Part shown: piece after piece, positions 29,372 to 37,445 of the stretch | Numbering within the stretch: the stretch's first letter is position 1 | How the letters are laid out: each line of letters starts with the position of its first letter | Source of the DNA: an uncultured Collinsella sp. | Lineage (GTDB): Bacteria; Actinomycetota; Coriobacteriia; Coriobacteriales; Coriobacteriaceae | Length of the DNA: 64,000 nucleotides | Assembly (NCBI GenBank): GCA_934668875.1 | Contig: CAKUON010000002.1 | Span: 227,864 to 291,863, forward strand | Direction of reading: 5' to 3' | Made by a program: the position numbers and the translations under genes | Notes under the pieces: model-generated | Databases searched by the model: none | Told to the model about the DNA's origin: nothing | The model's input: the letters and a program-made list of their open reading frames with translations, nothing else

Positions 29372-30724
29372 TTAGCTCTGAGCTCGCGCGCGAGCGGCGC
29401 CGAGTTCGGTCAGATGGTATTTCTGGCCATGCTTGATGACCAAGCCAGCCTGCGCCAAGTCATTGAGCGTGCGTGACCAAGTGGGGGCCGAGTTTCCAAA
29501 CGCCCTCGCCAGATCGGTAGCGCCGCACGCTTGATTTTGCGCCAGATAGCCCAGCGCGGCGTTGCCGCGATCGCTTACGAACACGTCCGGTTGTGGCTGC
29601 GCATACTGATTTGCTGCATTAGGATACATCATTTGAGCTGCTGGTTGTTGAGAACTCTGCATCGGCGGCATTTGCTGTTGAAAACTTTGAGGCCACTGTT
29701 GGTAAGGCTGCGGAGGCATCTGCTGGGCCCAGGGGTTGTACTGCTGCTGCGGCATCTGCTGGTACGGCTGCTGATATCCCTGCTGGTACTGCTGCGGGAA
29801 CTGCTGGCCATACCCCAGTGGCGGCATCTGCTGATATGGATATCCCTGTTGGTACGGCTGATATCCCATTTGCTGGCCACCCGGTGCCCCCGTCGCCTGC
29901 TGCATTGCTGCTGCATCCTGATCCGCCAGCGGCATGGCCTCTGGCGCGTTTGGCGGCATCGACATCGATGCCGCCTGTGGCTCTTGTGTAGGAAGCATTC
30001 CGGGCTGCTGCATCTGTCCCACGCGGGGCTGCATCTGTTGCGTTGCCATGGGCTGCTGCGCAAAAGCCCCCGGCAGGGGATATGCGGGCTGCTCCGTCTC
30101 GGGCCGCACGGCAGCACCGCGCCCGCCGGCGCGTTCGATTTCCTGCACGCGTTTAGGGTCCAGGCTTACCGTAACCACGGTGCCGTTGCCCATGTTGTCC
30201 TCGATGGACACGGCCCCGCCGGCGTTTTCCAAATACTCCTGCACCATGGGAAACCCTGCTCCGGTTCCACGGATATAGCGCTTCATCTTGCTGTTTGCGC
30301 TGGTAACGCCAAAGTCGAAAGCACGCTCCTTGTCGTCGATGCCGGGTCCTTGATCAGCAAAGCGGATGGTGTCTCCGCCGTCCAGAATCGAGATGATGGG
30401 CTCGGCAAAGTGCGCGTGGATAAAGTTTTCGACAATCTCGCGGATGACCATGAGCGAGATATGGCCGCCTTGTTCTTTCATGCACTGGTAGACGGTGTTG
30501 GTCGTCTCTTCCAAATACGTGCGGACATCTTGCGGATCAATGACGATCACACGCGGTGTCGACAGCATATCGTCATAGACGGCGATGCGCGCGGCGTACA
30601 TGGCTTTTGACGCCTGCGTGGTCGTCTGCTTGCCTTCGTCACGCTCTTCGCGTACGCCGGTGATGTGCTCGTTGTCGGGTGCCGGATCTCCGGAGTCGAC
30701 CATGGTGTAAAAGTCGTCAGACAT
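29372..30724 (-). CDS. GHKL ATPase with Gln/Pro-rich linker and winged-helix end
   Basis: I do not know a named gene. Residues about 60-195 form a GHKL (histidine-kinase/anti-sigma type) ATPase: N box IREIVENFIHAHF, G1 FADQGPGIDD, G2 GTGAGFPMVQEYLENAGG. No phospho-acceptor histidine domain precedes it. Residues about 215-385 are a low-complexity stretch dominated by Gln, Pro, Met and Tyr with YQQ-type repeats. Residues about 388-450 look like a winged helix (NAALGYLAQNQACGATDLARAF, TWSRTLNDLAQAGLV). It is directly upstream of dnaA at the strand switch and probably co-transcribed with it, which suggests a link to initiation or its regulation. This is inference. Confidence 0.8.
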   Translation of the reverse strand: MSDDFYTMVDSGDPAPDNEHITGVREERDEGKQTTTQASKAMYAARIAVYDDMLSTPRVIVIDPQDVRTYLEETTNTVYQCMKEQGGHISLMVIREIVENFIHAHFAEPIISILDGGDTIRFADQGPGIDDKERAFDFGVTSANSKMKRYIRGTGAGFPMVQEYLENAGGAVSIEDNMGNGTVVTVSLDPKRVQEIERAGGRGAAVRPETEQPAYPLPGAFAQQPMATQQMQPRVGQMQQPGMLPTQEPQAASMSMPPNAPEAMPLADQDAAAMQQATGAPGGQQMGYQPYQQGYPYQQMPPLGYGQQFPQQYQQGYQQPYQQMPQQQYNPWAQQMPPQPYQQWPQSFQQQMPPMQSSQQPAAQMMYPNAANQYAQPQPDVFVSDRGNAALGYLAQNQACGATDLARAFGNSAPTWSRTLNDLAQAGLVIKHGQKYHLTELGAARARAQS

Positions 30725-31069
30725 GCCGCTCGCAATCTTTCAAAAGGTTTCGAACAAATAGTAGCTCACCGTGCAATGTTTCTCATCTTTCGACAACTTT
30801 TCAAAACCTGTTGAAAACTTTGGAAAACGGACGAAAAGTTCTCAACATTGCCAACATGACCTGTTGAAAACTCGATGAAATATCGTGAAAAGTTGCCATG
30901 CACCGCTAAATCGAGCTCGGCTTATGGGGGAACCGTGTGAACTGCGCAACCTTTTACCTTTGATTTCTTGACATTTGAACATTGATTTCCCTACAATCTT
31001 CAAGCTCACGTGTCTATATCTGCGTCCGCGCCCCCGCGGACACTCGAAATGCAGCAGGAGGAACTTAAG
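30725..31069. other. Putative oriC between the dnaA-side genes and rpmH
   Basis: This 345-base region separates the two divergently transcribed gene sets. Its left half is AT-rich and full of GAAAACT/GAAAAGT and TTTTCAACA-type words: TTTCGACAAC at 30788, ACCTGTTGAAAACT at 30806-30819 and 30859-30872, AAGTTCTCAACA at 30837. The right part holds the rpmH promoter. No canonical TTATCCACA was seen, so the boxes would be a diverged type. Confidence 0.65.
30968..30997 (+). promoter_or_regulatory. Promoter of the rpmH operon
   Basis: TTGACA (30968-30973), an 18-base spacer, and TACAAT (30992-30997), about 73 bases upstream of rpmH. Confidence 0.8.
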
Positions 31070-31204
31070 ATGAAGCGTACGTATCAGCCTAATAAGCGTA
31101 AGCGTGCCAAGACCCATGGCTTCCGTGCCCGTATGGCCACTAAGGGTGGTCGTGCCGTGCTCGCCCGTCGTCGCGCCAAGGGCCGCAAGCGTCTCACTGT
31201 CTAG
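31070..31204 (+). CDS. rpmH: 50S ribosomal protein L34
   Basis: Small basic ribosomal protein of 44 aa, [18 protein letters not shown] at the start and a basic C terminus ending KRLTV, a complete family match. The ATG at 31070 has AGGAGGAACTTAAG directly upstream. It is the first gene right of the origin and precedes rnpA, the near-universal order. Confidence 0.98.
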   Translation: MKRTYQPNKRKRAKTHGFRARMATKGGRAVLARRRAKGRKRLTV

Positions 31205-31224
31205 CAGCGATACACACATCTCGC

Positions 31225-31563
31225 ATGAAGACTATTAAGTCTCGGCAAGATTTCGAGCATGTGTTCAGTCAGGGGCGTCGTTTCAATCACCCTCTGATTC
31301 GAATGACCATATGTGAATCGGTTGGCGAAGGCGACTCCGGAAGGGTCGCCTTCGTTGGTGCTAAACGGCTCGGTTGTGCTGTCGTGCGCAACCGTTCTAA
31401 GCGTGTGATGCGCGAGGCCGCCCGCAGCTGTGGATTTCCCGTTGCGGGTTATGACATCATCTTGTTCGCAACTCCCAAGACGAGGGTTTCCTCGCCGCAG
31501 GAGATGGACAATGCATTGCGTTCGCTTATGAAACGCGCCGGCGTTGCCGGGGAGGAGCGATGA
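31225..31563 (+). CDS. rnpA: Ribonuclease P protein component
   Basis: Protein subunit of RNase P, which matures tRNA 5' ends together with the catalytic RNA. The 112-aa product has the N-terminal FEHVFSQGRRF segment and the RNR motif VVRNRSKRVMREAAR. Its last codons overlap the yidD start by 4 bases (ATGA), indicating coupling. Confidence 0.96.
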   Translation: MKTIKSRQDFEHVFSQGRRFNHPLIRMTICESVGEGDSGRVAFVGAKRLGCAVVRNRSKRVMREAARSCGFPVAGYDIILFATPKTRVSSPQEMDNALRSLMKRAGVAGEER

Positions 31564-31784
31564 GCAATCACGTTTTGCGACGTGTTGCCATCGCTCCTAT
31601 TCGCATATATCAACAGGTTATTTCGCCCTTATTGCCTGACGCCTGCATTTATTACCCAACGTGCTCGCAATACGCCGTCCAGGCGATTGAGAAGTACGGT
31701 GTTTTGAGAGGCTGCTGGCTTGCCGTGAGGCGCATCGCTCGCTGCAATCCCCTGCACGTCGGCGGTTATGACCCTGTGCCCTAG
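31560..31784 (+). CDS. yidD: Membrane protein insertion efficiency factor YidD
   Basis: Small inner-membrane-associated factor that improves YidC-dependent insertion. The 74-aa product shows the conserved core YQQVISPLLPDACIYYP, TCSQYAVQAIEKYG and RIARCNPLHVGGYDPVP. It overlaps rnpA by 4 bases and precedes yidC. Confidence 0.95.
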   Translation: MSNHVLRRVAIAPIRIYQQVISPLLPDACIYYPTCSQYAVQAIEKYGVLRGCWLAVRRIARCNPLHVGGYDPVP

Positions 31785-31813
31785 CGGGCACTCGCTATCG
31801 GAGGAAAACTTAC

Positions 31814-32584
31814 ATGTGGGATTGGATCGTTAACATCCTTTTCGAGCTGCTCAAGCTCATCCAGACCTTTGCGGTCGACTGGGGCCTGTCCATCATCATC
31901 CTGGTGGTCATCATCCGTCTGCTGCTGACGCCGCTTATGCTCAAGTCGACCAAGTCGACGGCTCGTATGCAGGTGCTGCAGCCCAAGATGCTCGAGATCC
32001 AGGAGCGCTATGCCGACGATCCTCAGCGTCAGGCCGAGGAGATGCAGAAGTTCTACAGCGAGAACAAGTTCAATCCGCTGTCCGGCTGCCTGCCGCTCCT
32101 GATTCAGATGCCTATCCTGTTTGCCCTGTTTACGCTGCTGCGTAACCTGCCGCAGTACTTTAACGAGGGCACGTTCTCGTTCTTCAACATCCTGCCCGAC
32201 CTGACCACCACGCCGAGTGCCTCCTTTGCCGATGGCTTTATGGTCGCGCTGCCTGCGCTGGTCTGCCTGATCCTGTTCGCTGTCCTGACCCTGATTCCGC
32301 AGCTCTATATGTCGCGCAACCAGACCGGCCAGCAGGCTCAGAGCATGCGTATGATGGCCGTTGTCATGACGGTCATGATGCTTTGGATGGGCTGGAGCCT
32401 TCCCGTTGGTGTTCTGCTGTACTACGACGTCTCGTCTGCTTGGCAGGTTATCCAGCAGATTTTTGTGACGCAGAAGGTCATCGACAAGGCGAAGGCCGAT
32501 GAGGAGGAGCGCCTTAAGAACGCGCCGCTGCAGGTTGAGGTCACTCGTCGCGAGAAGAAGCCGCGCCCGCACAAGAAGAAGTAG
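31814..32584 (+). CDS. yidC: Membrane protein insertase YidC/Oxa1
   Basis: Inserts membrane proteins with or without SecYEG. The 256-aa product has five hydrophobic segments, with the hydrophilic-groove arginine in VVIIRLLLTPLM. A coiled cytosolic loop C1 (about residues 50-90) includes NPLSGCLPLLIQMP. A strongly basic C-terminal tail (REKKPRPHKKK) can contact ribosomes. There is no lipobox or large periplasmic domain, as usual for Gram-positive types. GGAGGAAAACTTAC lies before the ATG. Confidence 0.96.
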   Translation: MWDWIVNILFELLKLIQTFAVDWGLSIIILVVIIRLLLTPLMLKSTKSTARMQVLQPKMLEIQERYADDPQRQAEEMQKFYSENKFNPLSGCLPLLIQMPILFALFTLLRNLPQYFNEGTFSFFNILPDLTTTPSASFADGFMVALPALVCLILFAVLTLIPQLYMSRNQTGQQAQSMRMMAVVMTVMMLWMGWSLPVGVLLYYDVSSAWQVIQQIFVTQKVIDKAKADEEERLKNAPLQVEVTRREKKPRPHKKK

Positions 32585-32628
32585 CGGGACATCAATCTTA
32601 TTTAGGTACCTAACTTTTGGAGTACGTT

Positions 32629-33198
32629 ATGTCTGAAGAGATCATCGAGGATATGCTTGAGGAGGTTGCCCCGCAGGTCGCGGGCGATTATCCCGAGATT
32701 GCACAGCGCTACAAGGCCGGTGAAGAGCTGACCGACGAGGAGCTCGACACCATTGCCGATGTCGCGATTTCCATCCTGCGTTCCATCCTTTTGCACTTCG
32801 ATGCCGCCAACTCTCCTATCGATGAGTATGAGGGCGACGAGGGTGAGCTGATTTTGGATGTAACGGCTCCCGACCTTGCTGTTCTCATTGGCCGTCATGG
32901 TCGCACCCTTGATGCCCTCCAGGTTATGTTCTCTTTGCTAGTGAGCCGCAAGCTTGGCTTTAGGTATCCGGTTGTAGTGGACGTCGAGGGATACAAGAGC
33001 CGCCGTCAGGACAAGGTTGCCTCCATGGCTCAGTCTGCTGCCGAGCGTGCCATCCGCACTCATAAGAGTGTTTCGCTTCCGCCCATGAATGCCTATGAGC
33101 GCCGACTGGTTCACATTGCACTTCGTGGCAATGATGCCGTCGATACTCATTCTGAGGGTTCTGACCCTGATCGTCATGTGGTGATTGTTGCTCGATAA
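32629..33198 (+). CDS. khpB: RNA-binding protein KhpB/Jag
   Basis: Single-stranded nucleic-acid-binding protein that works with KhpA in cell-division and envelope control in Gram-positives. The 189-aa product has an acidic N-terminal part, a KH domain with the GxxG loop IGRHGRTLDALQ (about residues 88-100) and an R3H domain NAYERRLVHIALR near the C terminus. A Jag-N domain is not obvious. The ATG at 32629 has GGAG 7 bases upstream; the frame could start at a TTG four codons earlier. Confidence 0.92.
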   Translation: MSEEIIEDMLEEVAPQVAGDYPEIAQRYKAGEELTDEELDTIADVAISILRSILLHFDAANSPIDEYEGDEGELILDVTAPDLAVLIGRHGRTLDALQVMFSLLVSRKLGFRYPVVVDVEGYKSRRQDKVASMAQSAAERAIRTHKSVSLPPMNAYERRLVHIALRGNDAVDTHSEGSDPDRHVVIVAR

Positions 33199-33216
33199 TC
33201 TACTCGAGCTTATGCT

Positions 33217-33248
33217 AAGGGGACGTGGTTTCCACGTCCCCTTTTTTT
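33217..33248 (+). terminator. Terminator after khpB
   Basis: AAGGGGACGTGG/CCACGTCCCCTT stem with loop TTT, followed by a T7 run. Confidence 0.95.
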
Positions 33249-33294
33249 GTCAAAAGTTCTCGATACACTGATTTTTGTCAGAAAGGAGCTATCG

Positions 33295-34032
33295 TTGTTA
33301 GTACTTACTGATCAGCAAGCTGACGAGATGTTGACTCGTCTAACTTCCTATTGCAAAGAGTATTCCTTGAGCGTATCTGATGTTGAGCTGAGGAAATGTA
33401 TTCAGCATTTGGATTTGGTTCTGGAAACAAATAAGACAACTAATCTCACCCGTATTCTTAACGTAGAAGATGCTGCGGTACTTCATATCCTCGACTCACT
33501 TGTTTTGCTCCCCTATATCAATAAGGCTCCTGAGGGAGCTTTGCTCGATATGGGGACAGGTGCGGGCTTCCCTGGTATTCCGTTAACCATAACCACGCAT
33601 CGTAAGGCTACTTATATTGACTCTGTTGGTAAGAAGGTTGATGCCGTCAATTCTTTTGTTCATGCTCTTGGGTTGAAACATGCTCATGCGATTCATGATC
33701 GCCTAGAAGAATATGCTCGAAGCCATAAGAAGCAGTTTTCTGCCGTAACCGCCCGCGCACTTGCCCCTCTACCGATTCTTGTTGAGTATGCGGCTCCGTT
33801 CCTCAAGGATGGAGGTCTATTTGTTATCACCAAGGGTAATCCTTCGGATGAGGAGCTAGCTTCCGGCATGTCGGCAGCTAAGATTTGCGGTTTCACTTTG
33901 CTTCTTAATGACGCAATCGATTTGCCTGAGGGCTTGGGCCACAGAGAGTTCATTGTTCTCAAGAAGAGTCATCCAGCATCCGTTTCATTGCCTCGTGCAA
34001 ATGGCATGGCTAAGAAGAATCCGCTTGCCTAG
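33295..34032 (+). CDS. rsmG: 16S rRNA (guanine-N7)-methyltransferase RsmG
   Basis: Methylates G527 of 16S rRNA using S-adenosylmethionine. The 245-aa product has the SAM motif LLDMGTGAGFPGIPL and the segments HILDSLVLLPY, ARALAPLPILVEYAAPFL and KGNPSDEEL. The TTG at 33295 is chosen because GAAAGGAG lies 8 bases before it; the longer frame begins inside the terminator of khpB. The parS cluster follows its stop directly. Base composition is noticeably less GC-rich than in the yidC region. Confidence 0.94.
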   Translation: MLVLTDQQADEMLTRLTSYCKEYSLSVSDVELRKCIQHLDLVLETNKTTNLTRILNVEDAAVLHILDSLVLLPYINKAPEGALLDMGTGAGFPGIPLTITTHRKATYIDSVGKKVDAVNSFVHALGLKHAHAIHDRLEEYARSHKKQFSAVTARALAPLPILVEYAAPFLKDGGLFVITKGNPSDEELASGMSAAKICGFTLLLNDAIDLPEGLGHREFIVLKKSHPASVSLPRANGMAKKNPLA

Positions 34033-34033
34033 A

Positions 34034-34049
34034 TGTTTCACGTGAAACA
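34034..34049. promoter_or_regulatory. parS site 1
   Basis: TGTTTCACGTGAAACA, a perfect match to the ParB-binding consensus. Confidence 0.97.
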
Positions 34050-34072
34050 TAATGGATACTAACAACTTGCAG

Positions 34073-34088
34073 TGTTTCACGTGAAACA
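34073..34088. promoter_or_regulatory. parS site 2
   Basis: Perfect TGTTTCACGTGAAACA, starting exactly 39 bases after site 1. Confidence 0.97.
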
Positions 34089-34111
34089 TGGCGGTTGATA
34101 TCGAATCGGAA

Positions 34112-34127
34112 TGTTTCACGTGAAACA
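34112..34127. promoter_or_regulatory. parS site 3
   Basis: Perfect TGTTTCACGTGAAACA, starting exactly 39 bases after site 2 and about 40 bases before parA. Confidence 0.97.
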
Positions 34128-34166
34128 TCCTCCGTTTGACAGCTTTAATACACACCAGGAGGGACC

Positions 34167-34967
34167 GTGGGATTTCGCGACGTTAAGCGTTCTAAGAGCG
34201 CAAAAGACACGCGTATCATTGCAATCATCAATCAAAAAGGCGGCGTCGGTAAGTCAACGACGGCTGTAAACCTTGCAGCAGCACTGGGTGAGCAAGGTCG
34301 TAAGACACTGATTGTCGATTTTGATCCGCAGGGAAACAGCACCAGTGGATTTGGAATTGAAAAAGAAGACCTTGATCACTGCATCTATGATGCATTGTTG
34401 AATGATGTACCGGCAGAATCACTTGTTCTTGATACAAATTGCAAAAAGGTATTCGTAATTCCGGCTACAATTCAGCTTGCAGGCGCCGAAATTGAGCTCG
34501 TAAGCGCAATTGCTCGTGAAACCCGCCTCAAAGATTTGCTTGAGCCGATTCAGGACGAGTTCGATTTTATTTTCATTGACTGCCCTCCTTCGCTCGGCCT
34601 GCTTACTATCAATGCTTTGACCGCAGCAGACAGCGTTTTGATTCCGATCCAGTGCGAGTACTACGCACTCGAGGGCGTTACGAAGCTGCTAGAGTCAATG
34701 AAGATGGTCAAATCACGTCTAAACAAGGGCTTAGACACCTATGGTGTGCTTATGACCATGTATGACTCGCGTACTTCTCTTTCAAATCAGGTAGTTGAAG
34801 AGGTTCAGTCGTACTTTGGCGACAAAGCGTTTAAGACTTTGATTCCACGTACGGTTAAAATCTCCGAAGCGCCGTCTTTTGGTGAGCCCGTAATTACCTA
34901 TGCACCTCAAAATAAGGGTGCAAAAGCATATATGAACCTTGCAAAAGAGGTGATCAAGCGTGCCTAG
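34167..34967 (+). CDS. parA: Chromosome partitioning ATPase ParA/Soj
   Basis: Walker-type ATPase that segregates origins together with ParB. The 266-aa product has the deviant Walker A KGGVGKSTTAVNLAAALG, the switch segment FDPQGNSTSGFG and IDCPPSLGLLTINAL. AGGAGGGACC precedes the GTG start. Three parS sites lie in its promoter region, so ParB probably represses the operon. It overlaps parB by 8 bases. Confidence 0.97.
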   Translation: MGFRDVKRSKSAKDTRIIAIINQKGGVGKSTTAVNLAAALGEQGRKTLIVDFDPQGNSTSGFGIEKEDLDHCIYDALLNDVPAESLVLDTNCKKVFVIPATIQLAGAEIELVSAIARETRLKDLLEPIQDEFDFIFIDCPPSLGLLTINALTAADSVLIPIQCEYYALEGVTKLLESMKMVKSRLNKGLDTYGVLMTMYDSRTSLSNQVVEEVQSYFGDKAFKTLIPRTVKISEAPSFGEPVITYAPQNKGAKAYMNLAKEVIKRA

Positions 34968-35865
34968 TGTAAAAAAACGTGGTGGATTGGGCCGTGGACT
35001 CAACGCACTTGTGTCTGAAGCCGAATATGAAACCGGTGGTTCTGCAACCTCTGCTTCAAATTCCGCAGCGGAGACTAAGCTTCCAATTGAAGATATTGTT
35101 CCAAACCCAAATCAGCCTCGCATTCACTTTAACGAAACTGAACTTCGTGAGTTAAGTGAATCAATTCAGGAGCACGGTGTTCTGCAGCCGCTTTTGGTTC
35201 GCAAGCATGGTAACGGTTATGAGATCATTGCCGGTGAACGCCGTTATCAGGCATCGAAACTCGCAGGTCTTGAAGAACTGCCCGTCATCATTAAAGATGT
35301 TAATGATGAAGAGATGCTTGCTCTTGCGCTTATCGAGAATCTTCAGCGTTCCGATCTGAATCCTGTCGAAGAGGCAAAGGGCTATCGGCAACTTATCGAT
35401 GCAAGTGGTATGACGCAGGAAGCCTTGTCTAAGGCCGTAAGTAAATCGCGCTCAGCGATCACTAATTCCCTCCGTCTTTTAGATCTTCCTGATGTTGTTC
35501 AGCAGATGATTTTCGAAGGAAAGCTTACCGCCGGCCATGCAAGGGCGATTCTGGCCGTTCCCTACGAAGATGCTCGAATCAGGCTTGCTGAGAAAGTGGT
35601 TGCAGAAGGTCTTTCGGTGCGTGCGACAGAAAATCTTGCTCCATTGTTTTCTGCCGGAGAAACACCAAAGACACCAAGACCTGCAACGCCACAGTCTTTC
35701 AAAAAGGCCGCCCGCGTGCTTCGCCAGGTGTTTAACACCAATGTGCGTGTGAAAAGCTCGCGTGGAAAGAACAAGATTGAAATCGAGTTCAAAGACGAAG
35801 AAGAGCTCTCCCGTATCCTTGGCGAAATGATTCAATTTGGTCAGGAGGATCGAGATGAAGAATAA
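34960..35865 (+). CDS. parB: Chromosome partitioning protein ParB/Spo0J
   Basis: CTP-dependent clamp that loads at parS and spreads. The 301-aa product has the N-terminal ParA-activating basic segment (KKRGGLGRGLNALV), the CTP/ParB core (IVPNPNQPR, GERRYQASKLAGL, ALIENLQRSDLNPVEEA), a helix-turn-helix (SKAVSKSRSAITNSLRLL) and a C-terminal dimerisation domain. GTG start inside the end of parA. It ends 11 bases into the next small gene. Confidence 0.97.
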   Translation: MPSVKKRGGLGRGLNALVSEAEYETGGSATSASNSAAETKLPIEDIVPNPNQPRIHFNETELRELSESIQEHGVLQPLLVRKHGNGYEIIAGERRYQASKLAGLEELPVIIKDVNDEEMLALALIENLQRSDLNPVEEAKGYRQLIDASGMTQEALSKAVSKSRSAITNSLRLLDLPDVVQQMIFEGKLTAGHARAILAVPYEDARIRLAEKVVAEGLSVRATENLAPLFSAGETPKTPRPATPQSFKKAARVLRQVFNTNVRVKSSRGKNKIEIEFKDEEELSRILGEMIQFGQEDRDEE

Positions 35866-36109
35866 GTTTTTCGCGGCCATTGCTTTGGCAACTACTGTCG
35901 CCGCTGGTGCCTTTGCCGGATATAAGTTCGCGACAGACGAGGAGTTACGAGGTCGACTGCTTCGCGGAGCTCAGGATATCGTTGACACATCTAAGAAGAA
36001 AATGGATGTGATGACCGAAGATGTCGCAATGCGCACTGCTCAGGTAACTAAGAATCCGAAGATTAACCAAGATTGGGTTATTCATCAGTGGGAGAATGTT
36101 GGTTTTTAG
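35855..36109 (+). CDS. Small membrane-anchored protein downstream of parB
   Basis: An 84-aa protein with one N-terminal hydrophobic segment (about residues 5-24, FFAAIALATTVAAGAFAGY) and a charged helical remainder that could form a coiled coil. The ATG at 35855 overlaps parB and is preceded by AGGAGGATCGAG, strong evidence of translation. It resembles the short YtxH-type membrane proteins in layout only. Function unknown. Confidence 0.75.
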   Translation: MKNKFFAAIALATTVAAGAFAGYKFATDEELRGRLLRGAQDIVDTSKKKMDVMTEDVAMRTAQVTKNPKINQDWVIHQWENVGF

Positions 36110-36137
36110 GTACCTAACAATTACCCGCCTTTTCTAA

Positions 36138-36175
36138 AGGGGTCCTTGTCTGGTTTATGAGACAAGGACCCCTTA
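36138..36175 (+). terminator. Terminator after the parAB operon
   Basis: AAGGGGTCCTTGTC/GACAAGGACCCCTT, a perfect 14-bp stem with a 10-base loop. The T-run is short (TTATATT). Confidence 0.8.
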
Positions 36176-36234
36176 TATTGGCTCTAAAATTGTTCAATTA
36201 GTACTAGTGAATTAAGAACTTAGGATATAAATGA

Positions 36235-36270
36235 AACAGCCCCGGTTGCATTATCGCAACCGGGGCTGTC
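36235..36270 (-). terminator. Terminator after rlmN
   Basis: ACAGCCCCGGTTGC pairs with GCAACCGGGGCTGT and is followed on the minus strand by TTCATTTATATC. It lies in the 198-base spacer between the converging small gene and rlmN. Confidence 0.75.
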
Positions 36271-36307
36271 CTATGTTTCACATGAAACGTTTTTGAGCGT
36301 GACTCCC

Positions 36308-37360
36308 CTATGCGTTCTTCTGAACCTTGAAGCGCTGCTTCAGCTGACCACAGGCAGCGTCAATGTCGTTGCCACGAGAATTACGAATCGTGGTCTCAAT
36401 GCCACGGGACTCAAGGCGACGCTGAAGATCTTCGACCTTGTGGATCGGAGACGGCTTGAGCGGGCTGCCCTCAATGTCATTGAGCTGAATCAGATTGACA
36501 TGGCACAGCGTTCCCTCGCAGAAGTCGCAAAGTGCTTGCATCTCGGGATTGGTGTCGTTGACACCTTCGATCATTGCGTATTCGTAAGTCGGGCGGCGTC
36601 CTGTCTTCTCGGTATAAAGTTGCAGAGCCTCGTGAAGGCGCAGCAGCGTGTATTTCTTAACGCCGGGCATAAGCTTGTTACGCGTAGATTGGATGGCGGA
36701 GTGCAGCGAGACGGCAAGCGTAAACTGCTCTGGAATGTCGGCGAACTTGCGAATGCCGGGAATAACGCCGCTGGTAGAGACAGTAAGGTGGCGTGCGCCA
36801 ATACCAATGCCGTCAGGATCGTTGAGGATGCGCAGGGCCTTGAGCACCTCGTCATAGTTGGCGAAGGGCTCGCCCTGGCCCATGAAGACGACGCTCGTTG
36901 CACGCTCGCCAAAATCGTTAGAAACGTGGAGTACCTGGTCAACGATTTCCTGCGCAGTTAGCGAGCGCTTAAGGCCGTTGAGGCCGGTGGCGCAAAAAGC
37001 GCAGCCCATGCCGCAGCCGGCCTGGGTGGAAACACAGACGGAAAGCTTGTTGCGACGCGGCATGCCAACGGTCTCGACGGAAATGCCATCGTGATACTCG
37101 AGAAGATACTTGCGAGAGCCGTCCTTGGAAACCTGCTTGGTGAGCTCTGTCGGCGTATCGAAGGCAAAAGCCTCTTTAAGCTGCTCGCGGAAAGCCTTGG
37201 GAAGGTTGGTCATATCATCAAACGAACAAACGTTCTTCTCAAAGACCCATTCGATAAGCTGCTTGGCGCGGAAGGCGGGCTGGCCAAGTTCGGCAACAAG
37301 CTCGCGAATATCGTTTTGGCTCAAGTCGCGAATGTCCTGAGATTTAGTCCTGGGATTCAT
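36308..37360 (-). CDS. rlmN: Dual-specificity 23S rRNA/tRNA methyltransferase RlmN
   Basis: Radical-SAM enzyme that forms 2-methyladenosine in 23S rRNA (A2503) and some tRNAs. The 350-aa product has the CxxxCxxC cluster motif AGCGMGCAFCATG, the GGEP-like segment FMGQGEPFANYD and the catalytic-cysteine regions VSTQAGC and NDIDAACGQL. GAAAGG precedes the ATG. It is transcribed against the direction of replication on this arm and diverges from ddl. Confidence 0.97.
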   Translation of the reverse strand: MNPRTKSQDIRDLSQNDIRELVAELGQPAFRAKQLIEWVFEKNVCSFDDMTNLPKAFREQLKEAFAFDTPTELTKQVSKDGSRKYLLEYHDGISVETVGMPRRNKLSVCVSTQAGCGMGCAFCATGLNGLKRSLTAQEIVDQVLHVSNDFGERATSVVFMGQGEPFANYDEVLKALRILNDPDGIGIGARHLTVSTSGVIPGIRKFADIPEQFTLAVSLHSAIQSTRNKLMPGVKKYTLLRLHEALQLYTEKTGRRPTYEYAMIEGVNDTNPEMQALCDFCEGTLCHVNLIQLNDIEGSPLKPSPIHKVEDLQRRLESRGIETTIRNSRGNDIDAACGQLKQRFKVQKNA

Positions 37361-37445
37361 GGAAGCCTTTCGATTTTGGGGAAACGTAGAGGGTATCGCT
37401 ACAATATGGTATCAGCTGCAGAAATTATAGAGGAGGAGTCTGCCC

